From NCBI GenBank assembly GCA_023614405.1, contig CM042696.1:336961211-337025210 (forward strand): a DNA stretch of 64,000 nucleotides. Reading direction: 5' to 3'. The notes under the pieces are model-generated. The model was not told the DNA's origin and did no database searches. It saw only the letters and a program-made list of their open reading frames with translations. The stretch is from Avena insularis. Taxonomy: Eukaryota > Streptophyta > Magnoliopsida > Poales > Poaceae. Shown in pieces: positions 46,241 to 58,912 of the stretch. A program made the position numbers and the translations under genes. Position 1 is the stretch's first letter, and each line of letters starts with the position of its first letter.

Positions 46241-49200
46241 AGGGAGAGATCTGCCGGGCCGGTGCGCGAGGGGGCAAGAGTAGGAGAGAGGGAGGATGGA
46301 TGGTGAGAGGCAGCGAAGGAGAGAGAAAACACACAATTTGTTTTGAGTGCATAGGTCCTGAAATGTACTACTAGTAGAGTGGCAGCAGGAGTACCTCGTG
46401 TCAGGAACCCATCATAACTTTCCTCGGACATCGAACCGCCTTCAACTCCTCTTTGCTGCTGCCCTCTTTAAATCTGCCTACGTTTTATTCTCTTAGCGTG
46501 TACAACGCGTGGACAGAGGTGAGCATATGTCTAAGCAAAGAAATGAGTACTAGTACTATACTAGTGTACTAGTACTAATACACTTTCCTCAAAAAAGTAC
46601 TAATATACTACTCCCTCCGATCCAAATTAATGTTCTCAGATTTGTCTAGATTCGGAGTATCTAGCACTAAAATATGACTAGATACATCCGAATCTAGACA
46701 AATGTGATAACAATAATTTGGATCGAGGGAGTACTATTTTATTTTTCCCTGATAAGGGCATCAGCAATGTGTACAAAAGCACACCTTAAGGCCTAGTATG
46801 TGGCATCCGTTAAGGTTCACCATATACATAATTTTGAGAAAATAGAGTTTGTATCTTTAAGCCTAATAAGCTACACCTCAAGCTTGTGGGTTGCCCATAG
46901 AGAATAGAAAAATCATTTCCCCTCTCTCCCTGTTTCATGTGATCGTTTTCAAAAGGTCTTCAGATTTTCATCATGCAAAATCTTAGCTAGAAGTCGAACC
47001 ACTCGTCAAAACTCTCTATGGTTTATAATATATTAATTAACCGCTTGATGGGTACCTCCAAAAGATTTTTTTATAAAATTTTCAAAGAAACCTACAATTT
47101 ATTACTTGTAGTTCAAGTTTGACCTAATTTCATTAAATTCAAGAGCAATCTATCGCACTTATTTGTAGCTCAAGTTTGACCTAATTTCATTAAACTGTTA
47201 AGGCGCAAAATCTTAGAAAGAAGATGAGCCTATCGTCAGAGCTTTTTCGCAAAAATTTCAAAGCAACCTACACAGTTTACTTGTAGTAGTTCAAATTTTA
47301 CCTATTATATTTTTTTCTTTACCTATTATAATTTTATATAGTGATGGTATGCCAGATGTCTATTATCTAAGTCTCACGCCTAGGGCACCTGCAATTTACT
47401 AGTACTTGTAGTTTCAAATTTGACCTAATTGCGATAAATCGACATAAAGTCATTCTAATGGGCAGAGTTAGCTGGGAAGTTTGAAAACTCATAAAACATG
47501 GGAATCGTTGGTACAATATATCTGTATGTAAACTTGGCTTGTGGAATTCAGATCCAATATTCTTTGGACTTCTCTTTAGGAAAAAGAACAACCTCGCTCG
47601 TATTCTTCACTCGGAAAATGTAGAATTGAATGTTCTTTCTTGATAGTTGGAAACTCACACTGACGACACTGTTTAGTACAAGAAGATGCACTGATGATCT
47701 ACCTATGAAAAAACATTTAATTTAAGAGGAATCTATGGCGTTTAGTTGTAGCTAGCTCAAGTTTGACCTAATTTCGTTAAATTGTCAAGATGCAAAGACT
47801 TTTCAAGAAGTTGAACCTATCGTCGAAACTCTCGCTGGTTTCTGATATATTAATTTTGACTCCTCGATGGGTACCTCCAAAAGCTTTTTCGTAAATCTAT
47901 CAAAGCAAAACCTACAACTTAGTTGTAGTTTCAAATTTGACCTAATTCCGAGATATCGACATAAAGTCATTCAAATGGGTGGGGTTAGCTAGAAAGCTTG
48001 AAATCTCATAAAACATGGGAATCGAAAGTACAACATGTTGTCGATCCACTATATATGTTTGTCAACTTGGCTTGTGGTATCCACATCAAAATTCTTTGGA
48101 CTTCTCTTTATAGAAAATTAAAGAACAACTAACCTCGCTCGTCTTCACTCAAAAAATGTAGAATTGAATGTTCTTTCCTGATAGTTGGAAACTCACACTG
48201 ACGGTATTGTTTACTACAACAAGATGGACCGATCTACCTCTAAAAATACATTTAATTCAAGAGCAATCTATTGCGCTTAATTGTAGCTCAAGTTTGACCT
48301 AATTACGTTAATTGTCAAGATGCAAAATCTTAGCAAGAGGTTCAACCTATCATCAAAACTCTCGGTGTTCTATGATATATTAATTGTGACCCCTCGATGG
48401 GTACCTCCAAAAGATTTTTCATAAAACTTTAAAAGCAACCTATTTTTTACTTGTAGTTTCAAATTTGACCTAATTTTGATAAATCGACATAAATTGATTA
48501 GGTCAAATGGGTAGAGTTGGCTAGGAAGTTTGAAAACTCATAAATAAAATAGGAGAATCGTTGGTACAACATGTTGGTAAACTTGGCTTTTGGAATTCAG
48601 ATCCAATATTCTTCGGACATTTCTTTACAGAAAAGAATAACCTCGCTCGTCAGCACTCGGAAAATTGAGAATAATTTAATGTTCTTTCCTGATATAGTTG
48701 GAAAATCACACTGACGACACAGTTTACTACAATAAAATGCACCAATCTATCTCTCTGAAAAGTCATATATTTCAACAATGATCTATCACGCTTACTTGTA
48801 GCTCAAGTTTGACCCAATTTTGTTAAATAGTGTCATGCGATGCAAAATCTTAGTAAGAAGTCAAACCTATTGTCAAAACTCTCGGTTGTTTCTCATATAT
48901 TAATTGTTACCTCCCCCGATTGGTACAGTACCTCCAAAATCTTTTTCGTAAAACTTTCAGAGCAACCTACAATTTAGTTATAGTTCAAGTTTGACCTAAT
49001 TTCGATAAATCGGCATGTAGTCATTCAAGTGAGAAGAGTTAATTAGCTAGGGAGTTTGAAAACTCAAAAAATATATGGGAATCATAAGTAAAACACGTTG
49101 GTCCACTTAATATGTCTAGAAGCTTGGCTTATTGCATTAAGATCCATATTATTCGAGCTTTCTTTACAGAAAAGAACCATCTCGTCATCACTCAAAAAAC

Positions 49201-50103
49201 TGAGAATTTTATTTCCTGATAGTTGTAAACTCACACTGACAACATTGTTTACTACAAGGAGATGCACCCATCTACCTCTGTAGATACATTTAATTAAATA
49301 GCAATCTATCACGCTTACTTGTAGATCAAGTTTGACCTAATTTTGTTAAATTGTGAAGATGCAAAATCTTAGCAAGAAGTTGAACCTATTGTCAAAACTC
49401 TCGGTGTTTTATAATATATTACTTGTGACCCCTCGATGGGTACCTCCAAAAGTTTTTTTGTAAAACTTTCAAAGCAACCTACGATTTACTTGTAGTTTCA
49501 AATTTTACCTAATTTCGATAAATCGACATAAAGTCATTCGATCAAATAGGCAGAGTTAGCTAGGAAGATTGAAAACTCATAAGAAAAACATGGGAATCGT
49601 TGGTACAACATGTTGATAAACTTGGCTTCTGGCATTCAGATCCAATATTCTTCGGACATTCCTGAACAGAAAAGCACAACCTCACTTGTCATCCACTCGG
49701 AAAATTTGCAATAATTGAATGTTCTTTCCTGATATAGTTGGAAAATCACACCGACGACACTATTTGGATTTGCCGGTCTTGATCCAATGGTCAATGTTTG
49801 AAGTTATCCGTACAATATATAGTGGTATAGTATGGTATTATAAGAGATAAGAAAAGATAAAGATAAGATAAGAAGTACTGCGAATGGCTGATCTTTTGAG
49901 TAACCTTCCCTTGCGATGTTTGGGAAGCAAGTGAAAATTTTGAAAATCAGAAAAGTTTGATTTTTTTTGCCGCCAGGGACCAAAGTGGTTTCCTTCCTAT
50001 GCACTCCTCGTCCCTACTCCACACCAACGTGGCTTCCGAACACGCCAGAGACACAGAGCCGCTGTACCAAGGCACACGTGCGGAGCACCACACTGTGGAC
50101 CAA
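46241..50103. repeat. S higher-order repeat unit 1 (~3.86 kb)
   Basis: Begins AGGGAGAGATCTGCCGGGCCGG and contains a ~320 bp GC-richer segment, a Stowaway MITE, then ~510-530 bp subunits. The marker CGATGGGTACCTCCAAAAG recurs near 47051, 47868, 48398 and 49435, with a variant near 48920. It ends with GC-rich ACACAGAGCCG...GTGGACCAAGG at 50103. Subunits share AGAATTGAATGTTCTTTC, CACACTGACGA, CTCAAGTTTGACCTAATTT and GCAAAATCTTAGCAAGAAG. No coding sequence. Family not recognised. Confidence 0.9.
46611..46731. mobile_element. Stowaway-type MITE (S unit 1)
   Basis: 121 bp, CTCCCTCCGATCCAAATTAAT ... AATTTGGATCGAGGGAG terminal inverted repeats, flanked by TA on both sides (46609-46610, 46732-46733), as expected for Tc1/mariner-derived Stowaway elements. 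Internally palindromic around TCTAGATTCGGAGTATCTAG. Confidence 0.95.
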
Positions 50104-50468
50104 GGAGAGATCAGCCGGACCGTTGCGCGAGGGGAAAGGGTAGGAGAGAGGGAGGATGGATGGTGAGAGGCAGCGAAGGAGAGAGAAACACACAATTTTT
50201 TTGCGTGCATAGGTCCTGAAATTTACTACTAGTAGAGTGGCCGCAGGAGTACCTCGTGTTAGGAACCCATCATAACTTTCCTCTGACATCGAACCGCCTT
50301 CAACTCCTCTTCGCTACTGTCCTCTTTTACCCTGCCTACATTTTATTCTCTCAGCATGTACAACGCGTGGACAGAGGTGAGCATATGTCTAAGAAAAGAA
50401 ATGAGTACTAGTACTATACTAGTGTTCTAGTACTAATATACTTTCCTAAAAAGAGTACTAATATACTA

Positions 50469-50590
50469 CTCCCTCCAATTCATATTAATGTTCTCAGATT
50501 TGTCTATATTTGGATGTATCTAGCACTAAAAAATGACTAGATACTTCCGAATCTAGAAAAATGTGAGAACACTAATTTGGATCAAGGGAG
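50469..50590. mobile_element. Stowaway-type MITE (S unit 2)
   Basis: 122 bp, CTCCCTCCAATTCATATTAAT ... AATTTGGATCAAGGGAG, TA flanks. Same position within the unit as the MITE at 46611-46731 and clearly orthologous, with several substitutions between them. Confidence 0.95.
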
Positions 50591-51131
50591 TACTATTTTC
50601 TTTTTCCCTAATAAGGGCATCAGCAATGTGTACAAAAGAACACCTTAAGGCCTAGTATGTGGCATCCGCTAAGGTTCACCATATACATTGTGGAGAAAAT
50701 AGAGTTTGTATCTTTAAGTCTAATAAGGTGCACCTCAAGCTTGTGGGTTGCCCGTAGAGAATATAAAAATCATTTACCCTCTCTCCTTGTTTCATGTGAT
50801 CATTTTCAAAAGGTGTTCAAAAATTTTATGATGCAAAATCTGAACTAGAAGTCGAACCACTCGTCAGAACTCTCTGCGGTTTCTGATATATTAATTAACT
50901 ACTCGATGGGTACCTCCAAAAGATTTTTTCATAAAACTTTTAAAGCAATCTACAATTTATTACTTGTAGTTCAAGTTTTACCTAATTTCATTAAATTCAA
51001 GAGTAATCTATCACACTTAGTTGTAGCTCAAGTTTGACCTAATTTCATTAAACTGTCAAGACGCAAAATCTTAGCAAGAAGATGAACCTGTCATCAGAAC
51101 TCTCTGTGGTTTCTGTTAGTATATTATTTGA

Positions 51132-51146
51132 CCCCCCCCCCCCCCC
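51132..51146 (+). repeat. C15 homopolymer tract
   Basis: Fifteen C followed by GCGCGCC, in the ~94 bp segment of S unit 2 that is absent in unit 1. Length may be variable or affected by sequencing. Confidence 0.8.
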
Positions 51147-53381
51147 GCGCGCCTCCTCTGATGGGTACCTCTAAGAGCTTTTTCGTAAAACTTTCAAAGC
51201 AACCTACACAGTTTACTCGTAGTAGTTCAAATTTTACCTATTATATTTTTTCTACTTTACCTATTATAAATTTATATAGTGATGGTATGCCAGATATCTA
51301 CTATCTGAGTCTCGCGTCCAGGGCACGTGCAATTTACTAGTACTTGTAGTTTCAAATTTGACCTAATTTCGATAAATCAACATAAAATCATTCTAATGGG
51401 CAGAATTAGCTTGGAAGTTTGAAAACTCATAAAATATGGGAATCATTGGTACAACATGTTGGTCCAATATATATATATGTAAACTTGGCTTGTGGCATTC
51501 AGATCCAATATTCTTCGGACTTTTCTTTAGGAAAAAGAACAACCTCGCTTGTATTCTTCACTTGGAAAATGTAGAATTGAATGTTGTTTCTTGATAGTTG
51601 AAAACAAACACCGACGACATTGTTTACTACAAGAATATACACTAATGATCTACCTATGGAAAAACATTTAATTCAAGAGAAATCTATGGCGTTTACTTGT
51701 AGGTAGCTCAAGTTTGACATAATTTTGTTAAATTGTCAAGATGCAAAGTCTTAGCAAGAAGTTGAACCTATCGTCGAAACTCTCGCTGGTTTCTAATATA
51801 TTAATTTTGACTCCTCGATGGGTACCTCCAAAAGCTTTTTCGTAAATCTATCAAAGCAAAACCTACAACTTACTTGTAGTTTCAAATTTGACCTAATTCT
51901 GAGATATCGACATAAAGTCATTCAAATGGGCGGGGTTAGCTAGGAAGCTTGAAAACTCATAAAACATGGGAATCGCAAGTACAACATGTTGTCGATCCAC
52001 TATATGTCTGTCAACTTGGCTTGTAGTATTCACATCCAATATTCTTTGGACTTCTCTTTATAGAAAATTAAAGAACAACTAACCTCGCTCGTCTTCATTC
52101 AGAAAATGTAGAATTGAATGTTCTTACCTTATAGTTGGAAACTCACACTGACGATATTGTTTACTACAACAAGATGCACCGATCTACCTCTAAAAATACA
52201 TTTAATTAAAGAGCAATCTATCGCGCTTACTTGTAGCTCAAGTTTGACCTAATTTCGTTAAACTGTTAAGATGCAAAATCTTAGAAAGAAGTTGAACCTA
52301 TCGTCAAAACTCTTGGTGTTTTATGATATATTAATTGTGACCCCTCGATGGGTACCTCCAAAAGATTTTTCATAAAACTTTAAAAGCAGCCTACAATTTA
52401 CTTGTAGTTTCAAATTTGACCTAATTTCGATAAATAGACATAAAGTCATTCGGTGAGTTAGCTAGGAAGTTTGAAAACTCATAAATAAAAACAGGGGAAT
52501 CGTTGGTACAACATGTTAGTAAACTTGGCTTCTGGCATTCAAATCCAATATTCTTCAGACATTTCTTTACAGAAAATAACAACCTCGCTCGTCAGCACTC
52601 GAAAAATTGAGAATAATTGAATATTCTTTCCTGATATAGTTAGAAAATCACACCAACGACACTGTTTACTACAAGAAAATGCACCCATATACCTCTCTGA
52701 AAAGTCATATATTTCAACAATAATCTATTCTACTTACTTCTAGCTCAAGTTTGACCCAATTTCGTTAAATAGTGTCATGCGATGCAAAATCTTAGCAAGA
52801 AGTCAAACCTGTTGTCAAAACTCTTGGTTGTTTCTCATATATTGATTGTGACCTTCCCTCCCGATTGGTACGGTACCTCCAAAAGCTTTTTCGTAAAACT
52901 TTTAGAGCAACCTACAATTTGGTTATAGTTCAAGTTTGACCTAATTTCGTTAAATCGACATGTAGTCATTCAAGTGGGCAGAGTTAATTAGCTAGGGAGT
53001 ATGAAAACTCAAAAAACACATGGGAATCGTATGTAAAACACGTTGGTCCACTTAATATGTCTAGAATCTTGGCTTATGGCATTGCGATTCATATTCTTCG
53101 AGCTTTCTTTACGGAAAAGAACCATCTCGTCTTCACAGAAAACTGAGAATTTTATTTCCTAATAGTTGCAAACTCACACTGACAACATTGTTTACTACCA
53201 GGAGATGCACCCATCTACCTCCTAGAATACATTTATTCAAGAGCAATCTATCGCGCTTACTTGTAGCTCATGTTTGACCTAATTTCGTTAAATTGTCAAG
53301 ATGCAAAATCTTAGCAAGAAGTGAACCTATCGTCAAAACTCTCAGGGTTTTATGATATATTAATTGTGGCCCCTCGATGGG

Positions 53382-53894
53382 TGATGACCCAAAATATATC
53401 AAGCTCGTTGAGGAAACCCAAGAGAAAGGTATGATGAGCACATCAGCAAGTTTTCCCTCAGTATGAAAACAAGGTTTAATCGAACCAGTAGGAGCAAGGA
53501 AACACCCCAAAGGTGTTGGTAGCTGAGCCTTGGTAGGGCGCACTACCAGTGCTAGTAGCAACGTGGAGACCTGCACAACACACCCACAGAACTCTGTCCC
53601 CAACTTGCGATGAGGTTGTCAATCTCACTGGTTTTGCTGAAAACAAAGGATTAAACGTATCGAATGGAAGAAAGTAATAGTTTGCAGAAAGTAAACACAA
53701 AGAAGTAAATAGTTGATTGAAGATTGAAAGTAACAGAAAGGACAGAGGTCCATAGTTCACTAGAGGTGGCTCTCCTTAAGATAGATAACATGATGGGTGA
53801 ACAAATTACAGCGGGGCAATTGACAAACATCGAGAAAGCATACAAGCATATACTACTCATCTTGACTCCTTTGAGATTCGATTGGGCATTACAA
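53382..53894 (+). mobile_element. Athila-type LTR fragment (Sabrina/WHAM-like), second copy
   Basis: Starts TGATGACCC, collinear with 7251-7562 for its first ~310 bp, and continues with blocks such as GGGTGAACAAATTACAGCGGGGCAATTGACAAAC and ATACTACTCATCTTGACTCC, which match what I recall of wheat Sabrina/WHAM LTRs. Truncated at about 53895, where a copia LTR begins mid-sequence. No internal region. Confidence 0.75.
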
Positions 53895-55081
53895 CATGGG
53901 GGGGTGACCCCTCACCTCCCCATTCATGTGGTGGTAACTCCTCCACATTAAAATGCCTCTTCACATTCCCTTTTAAAGTCTCCACTTTAAATGCATTAAG
54001 TTTCTTCAAATTTAATGCTCTCTCATTTAATAAAACTCTTTTATTAAATTTATTCAGAATTTTGTTAATTACTTTAATTAACAAACATTCACATATATCC
54101 CCTTGCAATATTTCAATATCACATGCAGAAACACCTTCTGCAATTTCACCTGAAATAATTTCCGGTTTCTATTGAAATAATTCCTGCGCTTTGCAATTCT
54201 TTCGTCTGAAACATATGTGCTCCAAAATGGTGTCCGGTAACTCTTAAGTGTGCCACCCTACGGTTCGCGAATAATGCAGACATGATCGAGACCCTTCTCC
54301 GATCAATAATCAGCAGCGGGACCTGGAGATCCGTACTGACTCCTACACATTCAATGATAACTCCTGTGATCGTGAGAACCTTTAACGCTTGTAACTAAAT
54401 CCCTTTGTCTCTCGATATATTACATGTCCGAGATTCGATCATCGGTATCTCCATACCTAGTTTGATCTCAATTCGACATGCACTCTTTTCTTGTTCCCGT
54501 GATATAACATTCTAGTGATCACATCACTTGCTTGCAAGCTATCCTAATGTGATATCACCGAGAGGGCCCAGAGTATATCTATCCATCATCTGGATTGACA
54601 AATTCCACTCTTGATCCATGAGTCTCAACATAACACCTTCGTAGCACCGAACCCATCTTTATAGTCACCCTATTACGGTGTGACGTTTGATGTTATCAAG
54701 ATACTCTTCTGGTGTTAGCAATTAACATGATCTCATGGTCTAAGGATAAAGATTACTTCGTATGATGTTATAGAAATATAAAGATAATGACTTGATCGTA
54801 ATGCTATACTTCGGATGAATGTTCATCACATCATTCCACCAATGGTGTGACCTTGTTATTAACAACATCCAATGTCCATGATCAGGAAACCTTGATCATC
54901 CTGTTAATCAACAAGCTAGTCTATAAGAGAGGCATGACTAGGAACCCTTTTTGTTTATTAAACACACATGTATTGATGTTTCCGAATCAATACAATTATA
55001 GCATGTAAAATAAACATCTATCATATACAAGGAATACATAATAACAACTTTATTATTGCCTCTCAGGGCATATTTCCTTCA
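53895..55081 (-). mobile_element. Copia LTR fragment of the C1 family
   Basis: Collinear with C1 left LTR from 13892 to 15077, ending (plus strand) GGGCATATTTCCTTCA, the intact TG start on the minus strand. The outer ~465 bp with the TATA box are missing. The left junction falls inside CATGGGGGGG, a sequence present at the same point in the C1 LTR, so the break may be microhomology-mediated. Similarity to C1 is high by eye. Confidence 0.9.
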
Positions 55082-58000
55082 CTACCCTGATCGTGGGTCG
55101 AGTAACTGATCAAGACTCTCCGGATGCTCACTCCAATATAAGTGCCTACCCTATGAGTGTTACTCCCCTCAAAACCGGGACGTCGGGTACCGAGGACCAA
55201 CCGGAGCGCATTTTCCACTTCCCAAGTGAGCGCTTTCAATGAGGGGCTCATAGTAACACGTGGAGGCCAGCAGACCCTTCGTTCCTTCTCCCGGTCGACG
55301 TTTTACATGGACCCTGCCAGAGAAGGCCCACCCTCCACGGATTGTTATATCCCCCTATAGTAGTTGCGAGGCAGCTTATACCAGAATAGACAAACATCAA
55401 ATCCAGCTCTGTCCCATTCTAGAGTAATGTGGTTGCACAGGGTTAATTGTTCTAGCAAAACTGCAAAGAACCGGGTGCGTTTTTGTAAACCTTTTTCCTC
55501 CATCTTTCCTTCAGCATTTTGTAAAACAAAACCTTTTTCTTTATCAACATATCTTGGGAGGTCCCACCTCACCAAGGTTTTATCATAAAGCATTTGGTAA
55601 AAACTTTGTCAGGGGTCTTCCCATCCTCTAGTTTTTGCTTCGGCTAAAACGGGGTCTCCAAAGGGTATGGGGTATTACACCATCTACCATACTTGGGACA
55701 AGTAGGTGTCATTAAGGGGGTTGTACTTAATAGTACAAAAGTGTAATAGTTCGGAGGAGCCAAACCACTACCATATATACATCAACATATAGTAAAACAG
55801 TGCAGTTTTAATAAACAGTAGATAAAACATGCATAAGTAAAACAATAGGACAAGGCTTATGAGCAAGAAGGTGGCTTGCCTGATGATCAGCAATATGGCA
55901 ATATGTCCCTGGACTTCTTCTTAGAGTGCCCAATAATACCAATAATAACCACTTCTTCTGATCTCCGATTTCACCGCAACTATCATCGTCAAGATAGCAC
56001 ATGCAAGCAAACCAACCACAATCAACACAAGGCATACAAGCATCATTACAATACAGCAAACAAACATACCTTGCATTAAACAAATCAGTAGGTTTTGATA
56101 GATTGAGTGGGTTGTCATTGGAATTACTTTAATTGCCCTTGTGGTCTTTGTTTTATGATGCATTTGTCCCAATATCACCTGTCAAGGGGATTTAGAACTA
56201 GGCTTGGGTCTGTATGATATCAATATGCAAAGATGATACCATCAGGTAGGTATTGACAAAATAAGGCCAACAAAGGTGGTTTCACTATTTTATCACTTTT
56301 CTTTAATTTCTTATGAACATTCTAGTGATAGAAGCTCTAGTTTTAGGAAATAATTCACCAGAAATGTTCTGGAGCTCCACAAAATATTTCCTTGTGTGGT
56401 TAGGTAGGGATTGATGTACTTGTTCACTGAGAGTTGGAATCTCTCCAGAATAATTACCAGAATGCCCTTAGGAAAACCCTAAAGGCAATTCTGTGGGTTT
56501 TTTGTCCTTTTCACCAAATTAAAACTATAGAAGATTTTGAGTTGATTCCATGGGCACATGGTAGGCATTTATAATACCTTTCTGTAGAAATTGGAATCAA
56601 CCTTTTTGGATATAAAGAACTTCTGGAGTGGTTTATTTACTGAAATGAGTCTACACATAAATAGTTTAATTCATTAAAATTGAACCAGAGCTCAATAAAA
56701 TTTGAGCTGCTGGTGTTTGATAGATATTGATATGGAGTTTTACTGGGAGTTGGAGTTAGGCCAATATCCATGTTGGTTTGACCTAGAGAAAATTACCTAG
56801 GGTAGATATGATTTGGTTTTGTTATTTTTGCTACAGGCAAACTAGGAATCAAACTAGGGTTAGGCCAAAGTGACATGCAAGGTATCTAGGATGGCTTTCA
56901 GTACCCAGAGGTTCCAGTCCAATTGGAGTTATAAAACTACCAGTAGAATTTTAGGATGGTTTTAGATACCTTCTAGATATTGATTTAATATAAATAATCT
57001 ATACATATTCTGGGTTATCCAAAGGTACTGAGTGTTAGAGAAAACATACATGCACCTAGAAAAATTTAGATCTAGGCACTTTGTGTTGATTTACATTTTC
57101 AAAAAGATTTAAACCAAATTGTCAAAACAGATTTGGAATAAAAAGAATAAAGCACAGAGGCTTGTTGGGCTGGGATCTAGAGGTAGCTGGGCCGTATGGG
57201 GAGAAATCGGTCCATTCGGGCGGAGCACTGCGCGGCTCTGCCAGCCCAGCTAGCGCTGGTGCATGCGGGAAGGAGCTTTAAAGCTCTGACGGGAGGGGCC
57301 CGCCGGTCAGTCGCCCGGGGAGGGCGAAGCGGTATAGAGCGACGGGGGCCGCTCGATCAAGTGGAGATCAACGACCCCTAGGCGTCGTCTTCCCCGTGAC
57401 TGGAGGCGGTCGACCGAAACCCTAGGGGACAGCAGCGGGGCTCGGGAAGCTTACCAGAGGGAGCTCGGGAGGCGGCGAGGGTGAACGGAGGCGACACAGC
57501 GCTCAACGGCGACCTCGGCAAGGGGCGGGATGCCGGGGTTTGACGGAGCATAGCGTCACGCGGATCTGCGACGCGGTCGACGTCGGGATCTCGCCAAAGA
57601 AGGGCCAGGGAGGCATGCATGTCGACGGTGAGGGTGCTAGACGACGTGGGGTTCGACGAGGGTTCTGGCAATGGGAGGTAGGTCTTGGTCCGATGCAGGG
57701 ATGCCCCATGCACAAGCACGCTGCCGGAGCTAGCCTTGGTGGTCGCCGGAGTTGCTGTTGGGCTCGTTCTTGTGCAAAGAAAATAGCAGGGGAAGGGTAA
57801 GAGAGGGTAGGGGAGCACAGCACGGTGACATGCAGGAGAGAGAGGTAGTGAGGAGGAAGCTTAGCTCGAAGAGGGGAGGAGGCCGAGAGCTTTCTCTCTG
57901 CTTCTCACGGGCGAGGCAGAGCTGGGGAGAGGGAGTGGAGTTCTAGGGTGGTGAGTGGGAGCGAGAGGAGTGGAATAAGGGGCAGAGGGAGGCACGGGGT

Positions 58001-58912
58001 GGCCTCTGGCCTTTAAAACCGAGAGTGAGTAGTCCATGGTTGACTAGGTCCAAGGAGAGCAAGAGGGAGGGGGTGGTGGTCAGCTATTGGGCAACAAGGG
58101 AGGTGGAGAGGTGGGTGTGGTGCCAGGGACCAGAGGAGGGGCCGTGTATTTATCCCCAAGAGCCTTAGATGCTCCACCTTTTTCTCCTCGGGTGAAAAGA
58201 AAGGAGGGGAGTGAGAGGAGGCTATGGAGAGCTAGGGCAGCCTTCAGTGGTGCAGAGGTAGGTGGGGTCAGGGACACGACTAGAGGGAGATGTGAGGCGT
58301 GCTGCAGCTGCTGTGGATTTAAGATCAAGATTTAGATTTCCTAGGCCAAGCCTCTCTCTCTCACTTCCAAAGGCAAGAAACAAGGTCTAGGGCGGAGCTA
58401 CAGTGCTTTGCTATAGTGGGGGTCGACCAGAGTGACATTATTTGCTGTGGAGGATTGTTGGACAAGATTTGAGTGAGTTTAGTTTAGTTCTAGTTTCAAA
58501 CTTATTCAAATTTTGAATTTGCCATACTTGAAGATCAAGGTTTATTTCTTTATTTTTGATCTTGACCAATTGGGATAGGGATGCTGGTAGATGGGTGAGG
58601 TTAAGATGCATCTCTAGGATTTATTTGGTTTTTTTAGAGAATTTTAGATGCACTTTGAATCAATTATTCAAAAAGTGCAGAAGTAGTTTCTACAAGCTCA
58701 TTTGATATTTTTACATTGTACCAGGTTGGTTTCTGATGTGAGACGGTCCCAAATGTGAATACACACTTAGGGGAAATTTCCCACGATTTATTGGAAGATA
58801 AAAGTATTTAAAACAATTATTATTCCAATTCAGCCATTTAAGAAAAGGGCAAAAAAAGGTCTTCAAAAATATTTGTTTTTGAGGTGGGAAGCTAGAGTAT
58901 GATATGTGGATC
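55082..58912 (-). mobile_element. Diverged cousin of the A-family LTR (truncated)
   Basis: Same architecture as the A-family LTRs on the plus strand: leader-like AT-rich part, then a GC-rich promoter block (57170-58400) with GGGGCCCGCCGGTCAGTCGCC...GCGAAGCGGTA, comparable to GGGGTCC.CCGGTCAGTGGC...GCGAAGCGGTA at 61119-61166, then an AT-rich end. ATATAAGTGCCTACCCTATGAG (55136) parallels ATAAGCACCTCTCCTATGAG of LTR1. A minus-strand TTTTAAAG TATA-like box lies at 58011-58020. Both ends are cut, by the copia fragment on the left and LTR4 on the right. Frames at 57378-58335 are compositional. Confidence 0.6.

Larger units (their letters stand above)
50104..53381. repeat. S higher-order repeat unit 2 (truncated)
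   Basis: Repeats unit 1 in order from GAGAGATCAGCCGGACCG: same GC-richer start, same MITE, subunit markers at about 50907, 51160, 51818, 52348 and 52868, and a last one cut at CCTCGATGGG (53381) by an LTR fragment. Offset to unit 1 is about 3856 bp before and 3950 bp after a ~94 bp indel near 51110-51180, where unit 2 has additional sequence including a C15 tract. Confidence 0.9.

Noticed and set aside
46741..46935. Possible Tourist/Harbinger MITE starting GGGCATCAGCAATG (also 50615-50790)
   Set aside because: No matching inverted terminus or 3 bp target duplicate could be found downstream, and the segment recurs simply because it is part of the S unit.
46165..50289. Minus-strand frames beginning MSEESYDGFLTRGTP at 46431 and 50289, similar in both S units
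   Set aside because: Similarity follows from the duplication. The frames diverge by frameshift after about 40 codons and have no recognisable domain.
57378..58335. Proline/serine- and glycine-rich frames on both strands
   Set aside because: Composition-driven frames in the GC-rich promoter block of a diverged LTR; no domain and no conservation with sister LTRs.
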